Source: Aphis gossypii
Taxonomy: Eukaryota > Arthropoda > Insecta > Hemiptera > Aphididae
Assembly (NCBI RefSeq): GCF_020184175.1
Contig: NW_026083105.1
Span: 26,732 to 90,731 of the forward strand
Length of the DNA: 64,000 nucleotides
Direction: 5' to 3'
Position 1 is the first letter of the stretch; the number at the start of each line of letters is the position of its first letter. Under the pieces are notes generated by a model, which did no database searches, had not been told where the DNA came from, and saw only the letters and a program-made list of their open reading frames with translations. The position numbers and the translations under genes were made by a program. Below are positions 1-13,300 of the stretch, piece by piece.

Positions 1-1080
1 ATATGCATCTAAAGCACTCTAAAAATTGTTTAAGTTACTGAATAATATTTAAAAAATTTTATTATTAATAATAATAAATATACTATATTAATAAAAAATA
101 TTGATCAAAAGATTATACTATTATTTATTAACTGTCCAAAATTTGTTAGTATAGGTGGACATTTGATTGAATTTTTAGGGGGACTATAATAATCCAATGT
201 AAAGTGAGTAGTGACCCTGCCTCACCTTTTTATACAGAAGTGTAACATATTACCATCGATTTTTAGGGGTCTATTGAAATATTTAGGAGAGCTAAGCCTC
301 CCTAAGTCCCCGCTGATGACCGCCTATAATTGTTAGACTGGGATTTATCAATATTACCTCAATATGACAAATATTTTGAATATTTTAATTTATATTGCAC
401 TTCGCATAAAATAAAAATAACTGCAAATTAACCAAACATATTTGAATATAACTAATAGTTATTAACTATACATAAGACCAGGGCCTAATTTAACAGTCTC
501 CCTAATTTGATTTTTCCAAGTCGAGCACTGGTCCTAACTAGAGGTCTCTATTACATGTGTGGTTAAATTCATGGATACACGTGCAATTTTATACATCTTG
601 CTTCAAAAATGTTGTATTAGGTAGCATAAAAATACAAACGTACAAATATTTTTAGTTTTTAGTATTTTACGGAAATTATTAAAAATTTTTAATCTTTTTA
701 AATATATTATTTTAATTTAATACGTTTAGTAAATATTGTGTTTTAAATACACGTGAAATAAATACCTGGGGTTTACTAATTAATTTAATATAGGACAATT
801 GGGCGTATTATTACTTTAGCAATACAGTTTTTGTTTTAAAGAAAACTAACTTAGAATTTAAAACAGATTTTAAACTTTCCATATAAGTTATATGGGAAAA
901 ATATAAGATTGTTCACTTTAAACAATTATACAAGGTAGATATCTTTTGATATTAAATAAAATAGATTGAAACAGTGAAATGTAATAAAATTAAAAACAAA
1001 ATAAATTAAGTTAACGTTAATTGAAAAAGAAATATAATAAGTTAATAGTTAAGTTAAAAAGTTAAAATAAAATAAGCTTT
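1..1080. other. AT-rich intergenic DNA, no gene seen
   Basis: No reading frame of note and no recognisable RNA gene. The stretch is AT-rich with scattered A/T runs. Some of it may be the 5' part of the decayed P-like element that follows, but I could not find its terminal repeat. Confidence 0.5.
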
Positions 1081-1154
1081 TTAAATGCCCATTTTTTGGT
1101 AAAATTTATTTGGATTTCAGACTAACAATTGCCATTTTGTATTTTGATTTTTGA

Positions 1155-3991
1155 CAGACTTAAACAATTAGGTAATGATAAGTATCAAAAGTATTCAACA
1201 CTTTTGGGTATGCAGTTAAAATTGAGAAATGTAATTATAAAACAAAAGAAGTGTATTGAATTAATGAAAACAATTAATGAATTATAATTTAATCAAAAAT
1301 TCAATAACATTTTAAATGGTTTATTTACCTCAAATCAAATTAAATTATTGTTACATAAAAAACAAAAACCATATAAATGGGAAACTGAAGACATAGCATT
1401 AGCTATAACATTAAGAAGTCTTTCAAAAAAGGCATATATTTATTTAAGAGATAAAAAAGGATTCCCATTACCAGGTTTGAGAACAATAAAAATACATTAA
1501 ACATAATTAAGATGTTAAATAATTAATTAAAAAATAGACATTAAATTTTCCAATATCTATTATAGGACTTTCTACTTTGAGACATTGGGCTAGTATGTTT
1601 AGTGTAGAAAAGGGAATTTTAGTTGATGTTATGAATTTATTAAAGGTCAAAGGTAACATTGAAACTTTATGTATACAATTTTATTATTATTTTTACTTAA
1701 ATGAATTAATAGATTAATAATTTTGTCTCTTCAATGAAGGAAGTACCTTAAGTCAAAATGAAAAATTGACCGTAATTTCGTTTGACGAAACTTATGTAAC
1801 ATATAAGTTGTGTTATGATAAAAGTAACCAATAAGTCTTAGGACTTCATAAATGCGTTCAAACCGTAATGGCTCGAAGTTTGATATTTTAGATTATTAAT
1901 GAAACATAATTATAAATATACGTTTTTATATATATTACCTAATTTATTAAGTTGGGAATTAAAATTTGTATCGTTTAGGTCTAACTTCTAATTGGAAACA
2001 GCCAATATTTTATGATTTCGATCAAAAGATGACAAAAACATTGTTAATTGCAATCATAACTTCATTACATGATTCTGGATTTGAAGTATAAGCTGCAGTG
2101 AGTGATATGGCTCCGTGTAATGAAGGGCTGTAGTCTAGCTTAGGCATTACTTCAGATATCACCAGTTTTAAACACCCCATCACTAAATCGTCCATACATG
2201 TATTTGCTGACCCACCCCATTTATTGAAACTGGCAAGAAATCACTATCTTGATCGGGGATTTGTTCTTCACAGTGGTACCTATATTGGAAGATACATTGT
2301 TGAAGATTTAATTAAATTACAATCAAAATCAGATTTCCAATATACTTTTAAGGTATCTGAAAAACACATAAATGTCTCTGGTCCAATGCGACAAAATATG
2401 AAATAAGCAGCTCAGTTTTTTTCGAATACTGTTGCTAATACTATTTCTTACTGTGGAAAAAAATGTATTGCAAAAAAGTCATTGGGATGAGGTTTGTTGA
2501 GTGTGTTGAATATTTCATCAAATTAATACAAAATAAAAATATATTTACATTTCAATAGGCAAGTACATGTTTTAAGCTTACAAACAACTGGTTTGATCTT
2601 TTAAACACACAAGTCCCAGCAGATAAACATGCGAAAGGCTATGGCAAAGATCTTGATGTCCAAAATAAAATAATAGATGATATGGATGAATTAATTTCAA
2701 AAATGCGTGTTCATAAACATAGAACATTATTGCCATTCCAAAAAGGTTGACAATAAAAATATATTTTTTCTTTTACCTTTTAAATATAATATATTTATAT
2801 TATAAATGAAAATTATACAAATACATATGAAATACCTACCTATTAAATTGTGTTGCAGATATACTTCGTACAAATAAATCCCTCAAAAATCTTTTGAATG
2901 TTTTAAAAACAAATTACAAGGACATACAATATATCATAACTCGTAAACTGAATCAAGATGTTTTGGAAAACTTTTTCAGTTTTGTGAAAGGAATGTCCAG
3001 AGGAAATTATCACTTAACTCCTCTTGAAATCAAATATAAGTATGTTGAAACTTTTAGCTGATATTTCTGTTTGTATACCTATAAATTTATAATTGTTAAG
3101 CTTTTAAGTTTTAAAATTGTAATAGGTAGTAATTAATAATTATTTTTATAGGTATTTACATTATAAATATTGTTTCAGCCTCCGTTGGTATTTGCTTGGA
3201 AAAAATACTAATGTTGTATTTACTGAGAATCGAAATACACAAGACTCATCAGAAGAGTGTTTAGTAGAATGCTGAACAAATGAGATATTTAATGAAGCGG
3301 ATTTAAATATTGAAGTGGTTCAGGAAGTTGATAATTCTGAAGATTTAAAAATTCCATCCGATTGCATTGGACTGTTAGAACATTTCGAGATTGAAGTTAG
3401 TATAATATGTATACCTGCATATTAATACAAATGCAATATTTCAATTAATATAATAATGTATTCCATTAATTATACATTTATACTCACATATATCACATAA
3501 TTTACATTTTCTATGAATATTTTTTACTGTAGACTAATTTGGATGCCTTAAATCTAAATATGATTGAGGTAGACTGTCTACAGTATATTGCAGGTGCTGT
3601 TGCCAGAAAGTTTATTGGAAAGTATCCGGAGTTGGCAAAAACATCAAAAACTTCCAAAGATGGATTAAACTGTAATTGGACTGAATATGTCTCTGAAGGG
3701 AATTTACTTGAGCCATCGATGGACAGGATTCAATGTGCCAAGTTTATTGAAATGGTATTTAGAGAATACCATGGATCTAACGATATTAATAAAGATCCTG
3801 GTATAATGAATAAAGTGACAGAAAAAGTAATAGCATTATTAAAAAATCGTTATAATATTCCAAATGACGTAGTACACTGTATGGTACGCACAAGGACATT
3901 TATTCGATTGAATCATTTAAACAAAATAATTCAAGAAAAACAATCAATAAAAGATAAAACAAGTAAACTTAATAAATTTAAAAAATAAATA
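1155..3991 (+). pseudogene. Decayed P-like (THAP9-like) transposase, intron-containing
   Basis: Pieces in P-element order are readable across about nine exons (near 1155-1290, 1290-1500, 1564-1650, 1740-1915, 1979-2495, 2560-2747, 2859-3040, 3178-3400, 3535-3988). The coiled region is followed by FPLPGLRT, then the first acidic motif VISFDETYV near 1770, WKQPIFYDFD near 1995, VSDMAPCNEG near 2103, ADPPHLLKLARNH near 2210 and ENFFSFVKG near 2970. The tail DCLQYIAGAVARKF starts near 3570 and ends with a normal stop at 3988. These blocks are typical of THAP9/P transposases, which cut and paste DNA with a DDE/RNase H-like core. In-frame stops (for example inside the CYDKSNQ region near 1832, near 2090 and 2131, and near 3274) and the missing N-terminal THAP finger make it a relic. 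No terminal repeats were found. It differs in sequence from the P-like copy at 9.1-15.9 kb. Confidence 0.8.
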
Positions 3992-6035
3992 ATAATTAAT
4001 TAGGTATATCCAGATGTAAATATAATATATTATATGATAAGAATTGTTGTTATTTATTATAATATTATTAATTGTAATAATATGTATTAAAGTTGTATAT
4101 TTTACCTAAGTTTCATCATCATTATCGACATTGAGTTATTGACTTCACTAATTTTCCATCATTTGTCAAAAATTATTTATTTCCATTCATCATATTTTTG
4201 TGTTGATCATATAAGGAAACAAGGCATAAGACAAAGCAATTCGCCGACGCCGCAATGGGTCTATGGACTATTTAGTATGAAGTACGAACTATGACATTGT
4301 ATCATACCACAGAATAGTACCTAGTATAATCATTAATCAGTGAAATCAAGCAATTTGCCTCCATTTAATTTTCAAAACGTTTATGAAAAAAAAAAAATAC
4401 ATACCAACAGAAATATATTGTTAATTCAATTATTCCTTAATCTTTATTATTTTAAATTGAATACAATACGGCTTTTACTGAATCTACCATCACTCATGTT
4501 TCCACTGCCTGTATCGTAACCCACGGTGAGTATAATATGAAGTATAATATTTAGAACAAATTTAAATTTCGCGGGTTTATGACGTCATGTGCTTACCGAA
4601 AGTATTTATAAAGTCCTTGGTATCTGACCGTCAAAAAGTTACGATCATACCATGTTGTTATATCATGAGAAAATTGTATTGATTATAAATTATTTTATTT
4701 AATAAAACATTTTGAAAAACATTATCCCTAGTCATTAAAATTTTTACAATTTGATTCAATATAATCACATAATAGTAGATTAAAAATCATTGTTTATGTG
4801 TCTAAAAATTAATTTAATAACAAAAATGTGTTATTTTATGTAAGAAACTACCTATATGTATAATATGGTATTCATTATTTAAAAATTACTTTGAACACCA
4901 TAGAGAACATCGAACTGTGAAACCATCCCTGCGAGTTTGGTGCTTCCAATAAGAATTTCCATTATTGTCTCTCAATGAGAATCCACGTCCATTTAAGCCA
5001 ACGGCCCTTTTAATTGCAATTTTTTGGATCACCATGTTATTGAAAAATTTAAAATTTTTCAGAGTAAAAATAAGCACTGATGTTGATAGATCAAGACAAA
5101 TCGGATTAATGAACTGTGTACCTATCTGTGTCCATTGTGACCCCTGTATAAACTTTAAAATACCAAGCAGAAGGAAAGTTTATTATCATTATCTGCTTCT
5201 AGGTATATATTATAGTTTTCAGACTAGGTACTCTAATGTTTTTTTTTTAATGGAATTACTTATAATACAAGAAATTCACAAAACCTTGAATCCAAAGAAA
5301 TAGTTATAAAATATCAATTTGCAGTTAGGCACTTTAAAAGTCTAAAATAAAGTATATAATAATATTATTAGTATTACTATACTAGGTACTTCATAGTTCA
5401 TATAGGTAAGACATAAGTTATAGTACGTAATTAGTATGCTTCATAAAACTTCACATTTTTGCTAAGAACTGTTCAATGTCAATACTTTGATACCTACCAA
5501 TAATTATGACTTATAAATGTACTTATATTTCTTTCAAAATTATTAAATATTTAAGTTAATTTATATGTTTACGTAATCAAAATTGGTCTCATTTCCATGA
5601 TTCATGAATGTATGCATGTGCGTACCTAATAAGTATTATTATTATTATCGATTTATTATTTATTATTATAACATATTGAGTAGGTAATTTTTATTTATAT
5701 TATATTATTACGTTACAATATAACTTAAATACCTAGTATAATATAGTAGATACATTTTTTATATTTAATTAATTAATATTTATTTATATATTGTTACATT
5801 TTAATATGAATTCAGGTATAAAGTAAATATGTTTTGTTTTGTTTCAATATATAAATGTATAAATATAATGTATTTATATTATACTATAATTATATCAATG
5901 CGTTTATATAATTCTTATATTATAATATACTAGTATACTACCTATATCAACATTAAAAGAATAAAATATTAAGAAAGGTTTTCTGTTATAAATCACAAAT
6001 AAATATATTATATTTTTTGGATGTTTTATGTTTTG
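3992..6035. other. Intergenic DNA, no gene supported
   Basis: AT-rich DNA. The 112-codon frame at 4965-5303 and its antisense partner have no recognisable motif and low-complexity composition, so I do not call them genes. Part of this may be the 3' flank of the P-like relic. Confidence 0.5.
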
Positions 6036-6049
6036 CCCCCCCCCCCCCC
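6036..6049. repeat. Poly-C run (14 C)
   Basis: An uninterrupted run of 14 C on the plus strand in an otherwise AT-rich stretch. Its length is likely to be polymorphic or mis-sequenced. Confidence 0.9.
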
Positions 6050-6149
6050 TCACTCATGAAAAATAGTTCCTGCTCCACTGTAAGTAAAAAATAATGCAAG
6101 TTATTTACTCAGATAAAACCCTAACCGAACTAAAATCCTACGTGGCTGC

Positions 6150-6505
6150 GTACGCTACAGTTGGTTTACCAAGCATGCATTAAATCGGATTGTCGCCTTA
6201 CTTATAGCCGCTCATCGACGGTGTCAGCTATTTGATGTGCTGTCGCACTATGATTAAAGATATATCTTTAATCGTGTTTCGCACATTGTCCGTGATCCGA
6301 CATAGTAGGATTGCCTACTAGGGTCGCTGAATTGCAATTACTGCTGCAAGTTACATTTAAAAGGATTTTAAAAACTACAGTTTTTTAAAGAGTTGTCATT
6401 TTTTATAAGCAACGAAGTACACGCGATCAGCCAGGAGTAGCTATTTTGACTACCAAAATATTCACTAGAAATAATTTATATGGCAAAAAAAACGTTTGTC
6501 GGGTC
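6150..6505. mobile_element. Possible non-autonomous element with Helitron-like 3' end
   Basis: This stretch has a higher GC content than its surroundings. It contains the palindrome ATTAAAGATATATCTTTAAT near 6252 and the phrase AGCAACGAAGTACACGCGATC near 6410. It ends near 6512 with CGGGTCAGCTAG followed by T. The same kind of ending (CAACGAAGTGCACGGGGTC, then AGCTAG) closes the Helitron-like element at 21244. The 5' end is not identified, so this is a candidate only. Confidence 0.3.
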
Positions 6506-6951
6506 AGCTAGTATAACTATATAAAAGTATATTGCATAATACATGACTATAATAATATGTTTACACTCGAGGGCCGGGTGATGAACGTTAATTTAAACTA
6601 ACTCAAAATGCATCACTTTCATAACCCATATTAGGTACAAATGGGTATAGGTACTAGCATTGATTATTTTTATTATTTATACTATGTATAATCTTTGGTA
6701 CTAGGTGCAATAGGTATGTTAAAGTAGTACATAGAGTGAAATACGTTAGGGTTCATACAAATTACCAATGTATTACCATTACCTTTATAATGTGTAAAAA
6801 ATATTTATTTAATGCTAAAGCAAAATCACCTATTTTTATAAATTTATAAGAAAAAAAAGATTTAGTGTGATTCAGATAATATTAGTTTTTAACGTATTAT
6901 AACGGTAAACGTTATAAGGTTATAACGCTATAACATTATAGGTAACGTATT

Positions 6952-6964
6952 ACCTAACCTAACC
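6952..6964. repeat. Short telomere-type tract (CCTAA)n, left of LINE
   Basis: ACCTAACCTAACC abuts the poly-A (plus-strand T run) of the LINE fragment. CCTAA/TTAGG is the ancestral insect telomere repeat. Confidence 0.75.
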
Positions 6965-7830
6965 TTTTTTTTTTTTTTCTGGTGAATCGACGACCGGAAG
7001 GGGACTGCTTTCGCATTACTTCCTTCCGGCCACCATCGTTTATTTGAAACCAAATTACACAACATTATGGCGCAAGACGGGGCCAGTCTCCCCGACTTGT
7101 CACCTTACAACATTTTTACAATAGAAAAATTACTTAATTCTAAATAATATCAGTACAAAAACAAGACAAAAAGATAATACATAATATATATACTACAAAT
7201 AGTTTTTCGTTGTTCGTATTGAGGGACTGCATCGGACTGCTGAATCAGCTAGACGGGCCTTCTTCGCCTCCCTTTTGCCGCTTGCCTCCTCCTCTCATCT
7301 TCCTCCTTCAGGGACATGATCTCCTCCACCATTTTGTACAACAGCCGAAAGTCCTCTTCCGCATTCCGCAACACCGAGTTCCTTTTCGCTTCGTCGGACG
7401 GCAGACTATCGAATTCAGGACCGCACAGTATCGCAGGCATGTCTTCCGCGCTTGGCCGGTGTCCGAGGCGACTTCCCAGTTCTACCCGAAGACCCGCGAA
7501 GAACCCGCAGTCGAACAGGGTGTGCTCGGCAGTGTCGGCTTCGTGGTCACACAGGGTACACTGCGGCGAGTTTGCCCTGCCCATCCTGAACAGGTAGTGT
7601 TGGAAACAGCAGTGGCCGGACAACGCCTGCGTCATGTGGAACGAAAGCGGTATCCTGGGCACGGTTCTACCGAGCCACCTGTTCACGTCCGGTAGTAGTT
7701 TCCTCGTCCACGAACCCTTCGTCGTAGATGTCCACCTCCTTTGCCATCGAACTATTGTCTCGCAACGTTCCTGCTTTTTGATTGTGCCCTTTGAGGGAGG
7801 GTTGGCTTCCTGGATCGGAGGAGCGGCAAT
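6965..7830 (-). mobile_element. 5'-truncated R1-type non-LTR retrotransposon
   Basis: On the minus strand the element runs from the truncation point at 7830, through the end of ORF2 (stop at 7249) and a roughly 270-nt 3' UTR, to a poly-A tail (T14 at 6965-6978). It sits between two CCTAA tracts, which gives a possible target duplication of ACCTAACCTAACC. The high GC of the insert contrasts with the flanks. R1-clade elements of the TRAS and SART lineages are known to insert into insect telomeric repeats, so the context fits, although short CCTAA tracts could also occur by chance. Confidence 0.75.
7249..7829 (-). pseudogene. ORF2 C-terminus of R1-type LINE (zinc knuckle region)
   Basis: The frame is open from the truncation point to the stop at 7249, about 193 codons, with no internal lesion. 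It contains KGSWTRKLLPDVNRWLGR, then LSGHCCFQHYLFRMGR, and the CCHC-like tail CTLCDHEADTAEHTLFDC. That cysteine-histidine block after the reverse transcriptase is typical of R1/TRAS ORF2 proteins. The endonuclease and reverse transcriptase parts are missing because of 5' truncation, so the piece cannot act alone. The end is Arg/Lys-rich (KGRRRRPV). The plus-strand frames at 7210-7846 are shadows of this one. Confidence 0.8.
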
Positions 7831-7855
7831 ACCTAACCTAACCTAACCTAACCTA
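7831..7855. repeat. Telomere-type tract (CCTAA)5, right of LINE
   Basis: Five CCTAA units directly adjoin the 5' truncation point of the LINE fragment. Together with the tract at 6952-6964 it brackets the element. Confidence 0.8.
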
Positions 7856-9082
7856 GTATTGATTGATTATGTCTTAAAGTTTAATATAGTTTAATGTGTC
7901 TTATGTGACACATAAATTGACTATGGATTATAGGTATAGACATTAATAATCATTAACTCGAGTTGTATAGTTTATGGTAAGTAGCTTAGGTACTACCTAC
8001 CTACTATAATTGTACTAATGTACTATTATAAAATATGTATATGAGGTCGATCTAAAGTCTATGTATTATCAGGAAAAAAATGTAGGTAATATATAATAAT
8101 AAATTATATAAATGCAAATACCCAGACCAAATTATTTGGGATCGTTATAATTTTTAAAAAAAAAACTTCATGCACCGATACCAGCCAAAAAACGGAAAAT
8201 TAATATTATTTATTCATATTTTTCTTAATTATTTAATTTTGGATAGGTAAATGTAAATTTTAAATTAGGTAGGAAAGCAGTAAAGTACCTAATTACAAAG
8301 CAGGTTTGCAATTTTTGGATACAACAACAAAGAAATATGTGTGGTTTTGTTCTGTATTTTAAATTTATATATTTAAGAATTTAAAGTAGTGAACAGTATT
8401 TTTTATAAATTTAGATTGACAATTACGATATACTTAGTTAAATTTGTGCATTGTGGAGTCTAGACCCTAGGGACTAGAACTTATCTAGTGACTGTGACAC
8501 TTGGACCTCATTATTACAATGGAAATTAAAAGTGATCATCATATTGTGACCTGTTAAATAAGAATCTAACAAAAAAAGTGAATCATCTTTCAACAATGTA
8601 ATTAAGCTAGGTTATAGTAGGTTTTAATATTTATAAAATATAAATAAATAACAAAAAAAAAGAAAAGAAAAGAGTAATATGATCATTGATCATTGATTTT
8701 TTTATACCTATGCCACCGCCCATCAGATTTGATGAAATAGGCAGCGAATTTAAGGGTGATGTGGGTACCTAGGTGGTAAGTATACAAACGAAAAAACTAT
8801 ATTATTAACACTGACCATGTTATAAGTTATTTTTTAATGAAGTTGGGGGGAAAACTGTTAAGGCATTATTAATTCTCTAGTAACTTGAATTTTAAAAATT
8901 CCGCTAGTTATAAATGTATCTAGATGTGTCAAACAAGCAGGGATCTTTAAATGTTAATGGATCTAAATGACGCGGGATCATTTTGTCTCGGGATCTGAAT
9001 GACACGGACCTGGTATCAATTCTTATCAGAATGGTTACCGGGATCTCGATGATGCGGGATCTATTTGTCAGCATACCGTATC
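7856..9082. other. Intergenic DNA with degenerate GGGATC motif cluster
   Basis: No gene seen. At 8939-9062 the words GGGATCT and CGGGATC recur, joined by TGAATGACACGG-like spacers, right up to the P-like element. The rest is AT-rich unique-looking sequence. Confidence 0.5.
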
Positions 9083-9090
9083 ACCAGGTC
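9083..9090. repeat. 8-bp target site duplication ACCAGGTC, left copy
   Basis: ACCAGGTC directly precedes the left terminal inverted repeat and is repeated perfectly at 15911-15918. Eight-base duplications are the rule for P elements. Confidence 0.9.
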
Positions 9091-9214
9091 CACGGTTTAA
9101 GATATACAGGTTAGCTATCGGCTATCTAAATTGTATTGATAGCTGCGGTCAGAACTCGTTACGGGTTTAGTGCATAATTTCACCACATATGTAGAGCGCT
9201 AGTAGTAAGTAGGG
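9091..9214 (+). repeat. Left terminal inverted repeat of P-like element
   Basis: This pairs with 15797-15910. The outer 32 bp are nearly identical, the middle is diverged, and the inner 37 bp are again highly similar. Confidence 0.9.
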
Positions 9215-10318
9215 TCATATAGCATGTTATATTAATAGGTACCTATATTATTATTTGATAATTCGATATTGTCTTTTCCTAATTTGACTAATTTCTAATT
9301 GCCTGTAAGTAATTATTTTATTTCTAGTAATGTTATTGTTATAATAATTATAATTAATTAGAATAAATATAGTTTCATACCATATAATATAAATTAGATT
9401 TATGAAAATACGACATAAAAATGATATTATAAATTATTTATAAAGCAAATTAGTCGAAAATGACATCAAAAATTAGAAAATAGCTCTAAGAGCTAAAAAT
9501 CCATTAACTATGCAAAAAATAGTAAAATGAAATTTCGTATTTGGAGCCTCTAGTGCACAAAACAAATTTATGGCTTACTCTGCTATTTTTATCTGTATCC
9601 AATAAAAATTAGCAAATGCTATAAAATCTGAGCCCTGATAATTATATTATATAATTTTAATAAAAATAAATAGGTGCTACAATTAAATTTTATTATAACA
9701 ATTTAAGGTTTATAGTTTATACTAGGTATATGGACTTATGGTAGGTGGATACATAATTTTGAACAACTAGAATTAATCAAATTTTTCTGATTTGCATTTT
9801 AGTTTCATATTTAATAATAACATTATAGAGGTGTGTAATTTTGAACTCGTCAATGCAAAATTTATTTAATAATTAGAGTTACGATGTTGATGACTTTTGC
9901 ATTTTTCCCCCTTTGATTCTATATAATACTATCTTAGCTAAAAAATTAACCTTGATGCAGAATATTCTAATTCTATTTTGCATTTTAGGCATTTTTAGCT
10001 GTAAATGCAGCTTTTAATTTATTTAGGTAATTTTTCAACATTTTTAAGTCATTTTTGTAGTTTATGTAAAATGTGTACATACACATGTGTATTTTTAATA
10101 ATTTAAAATAATGCTTAAAATGTAAATGTATACTATTGTTTATTAATAATATTATAATTCATATTTTAAAATACTATTATACTCATATCTCTAATAAAAA
10201 TTATTATTTATATATACATTTTTTTCACTTATTATAATTGTTTAGGTCATCTACATCCTAATTATATTAATAATGTTTCTTTTAATTTTTGTGGTTCAAT
10301 ATTTTACCATAGTGAATA

Positions 10319-13300
10319 ATGCCACGTTCGTGCTGCGTTGTTGGATGCCAAACTGGATATAAGTCCAACTCTAATAAAATTGTATCTACTTTCTCTTTTC
10401 CAAAAAATGAAAGTTTGAGGCAAAAATGGATAAATGTGATACCTCGAAAAGATCTTATTGTTACCCAAAATTCAGCAGTATGTGCTAACCACTGTACTGA
10501 AGATCAAATTATTACAAAATGGTCTTCAGGGGTTGGCAACAATAAAGTGTGTGTAAGTATTTATTTTACAAGTTCAAAAAGTACTATTTGATTAATTAAT
10601 TTAAAAAATATGGTATAATAATAATAATAATAAAATATTTATAAATGTACAATTGTTTGTTTGTTTATTAGCAAATAATTAATAGACAAAACATTTTTTT
10701 TTTTACAATACTTACTCATAAATTCATATTTTATTTGTATTATAGGTACTTTATTTTAAAATAATATACTTATTAATGAATAAATATATTTTGATTTAAC
10801 ACTTCTAACAAATTATTGAAACAATAAACTTCTTATAGATACTATGCCTTGGAATTCTATAGAAATTTAAGGACATTTTATAAATAATATTGTATAAATT
10901 AAATAATGTATAATATTTATTTATCACTTTTTTCAGATAAATTTAAAATATCCAAAATTGAAAGAAGATGCAATTCCGTGTTTATTTCCTGGCCCAAAAT
11001 ATCTTTCAAAACCAATTAAAAAAAGAAAATCTCCTACAAAGCGAGTTAATTTGATGTGTGCACCCACTGATTCTAAAAAAATGAAACCATTAGAAGTAAT
11101 TTTTTTCAGTAGTAGGTAGTAAATAAATATTATTTCTATATCTGATAGTTGAAGTATATTCAAACCTTGTTTTAAACTATTAATATTTTCATTTATAGGT
11201 TGATTTTAATATAGTCGAACAAAATACTTCCGGTAATGAACTTAATTCAGAATCGATTGAACTTCTTCAAGATTCTAACATACCCACAAATCAAAACTTT
11301 GAAAACATTTGCAGTGGTATTAAATCTATTACCCTCCCAGGTAATTGGAAGTATGAAATATTCCAAAATAAGAATATAACATTTTATACTATAAAATTGA
11401 ATAAGAATGATGTTGGCATTTATATTGAAAAACAGATAATTCTTGAAACAAATATGATTATCAAATGTAAATTATATAATATTAATTTTGACATTCAAGA
11501 TTTATCAGTGAATTCAAAAATTATTTGATTAGATGATTTGATTTCAGTTTTAAAGACTTTAAATACTAAAAATATATGTTCAGGAGGGCCTTAGTTGGAG
11601 AGTTTGATGGAATAACTGTTGATTATGCAGAAGTGGTTTTCCAAAATCGTTGGCGACACAAAAAATGTAAATATCTTATTGATAGATCATCTTCTAAAAA
11701 CAAATGTATATTTTGTAAAAGATTAAGAATTGCATTCCGTGTAAAAAAATCAAGACTGTCTGCTGGAAAATCTGCAAGATTAGTCTTACCCCCTACAAAG
11801 AAAAAACAATTAGATCAGCTTAGAAATAAACAGCATAACATACAAAAAAAGATTTTAAGAGCGAAACATAGAATAAAAATTATACAAAATCAATTAAATG
11901 ATGAAAAAGAAAAACTAAATACATTATCAGACAGTTCAGTTGAAGATTTAATTAATAAAAATAAATTAAACGATTCTCAGTCGACATTGATAAGAGAAAT
12001 AATTATGGCTAGTAGGTATAAAAATCCCAAAAACCGCCACTATTCAGAGAACTGGATGTTACTTTGTTTGTTATTCAACATCCGTTCACCTGGAGCATAC
12101 CGTTTTTTACGAGAACAAGAGCTAATGCCTTTGCCATGTACTTCAACCATTCGCAAGCATTTGTCAATTGTTAAAACTAACTGTGGATTTGATTTAAAAT
12201 TTTTTGATCTACTTAAAAGACGAATGTCTACAAAAAATCCTAATCAAAGGCACGGGGTTCTCTTATTCGATGAAATTCAATTAAGAAAAGGTTTATACGT
12301 AAACACTAGGGATTTGACATATTCAGGTTTAGAAGATGTGGGAGAAGAAGTGGAAGTCTGCGGAAATAAAGCTGACCATGGTTTAGTGTTCTTCTTCCAA
12401 AGCCTAGCTGATAAATTTTCACAACCTATTGCAGTGTTTGCTTCTTCTAATTCAGTTAAAGGTTATTTATATGTTATTATTATTTATTTAGTATATATTA
12501 TATTATTTATATAATTTTTATAGTAGACTTAAAACTTTTTTTGTTTCAGGAACCGTGTTAGCTCAGCTTGTATTGCGAGCCATTATACTTTTGGAATCAT
12601 CTGGGTGCTTAATAGATGGTATTGTTAGTGATGGTGCAACTACTAATCGTAAGATGTGGACGGAGTTAGGAATAAGTGGTGAATTAGGAGCAGTAAAAAA
12701 TTATTTCACCCACCCTTCTCAAGAAAACAGAAAAATTTATGTATTTTCTGATGTTCCTCATCTTTTCAAAAACATTAGAAACCGTCTACATGACAAAAAA
12801 TATCTCAAGGTTGTTATTGTGAATTTTGTATTATTTTATTTAATTATTTGTTAACTTTTAATGAAGGTAAATCCTGATGGAAAGTGTATAAGTTGGTGGC
12901 ATTATATAGACACATTTAATGCAGATATTATTCATCCAGGAAATGCTTGTGCTATCCCAAAAATCACTAAAGATCATCTTTATTTATCAAATTTGATGAA
13001 AATGCGTGTACGTTTAATGACACAGGTAAAATATTAAAGTACTTAAAGCATTTAAATAAATTCTATTCAAAATATAAATTGCTATAATTTATTAGTGTAA
13101 CTTGTATTTTTTTTAGGTATTTAGTCACTCAATGGCATGTGGGATAGAATTTTGCAGGCGCAATGGAGTGATTGGTTTAAGTGGTAGTGAAGAGACCCAG
13201 GAGTTCACTTTATTTCTAAATAATCTGTTTGATGCTTTGAATCGTCGTTATACTGCTGAAGGTATTTTTAAATCCAGTGAAGACTTTAAGGTATTTAATA

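Noticed and set aside
4886..5303. Overlapping frames of 63 and 112 codons on opposite strands
   Set aside because: No motif, no splice continuity, composition like random AT-rich DNA.
7210..7846. Plus-strand frames of 161, 93 and 70 codons
   Set aside because: Antisense shadows of the GC-rich R1-type ORF2 fragment on the minus strand.
9061..9220. Possible CRISPR-like or regulatory repeat at the P-element left end
   Set aside because: The repeated words are explained by the terminal inverted repeat and its target duplication; an animal genome is not expected to hold CRISPR arrays.
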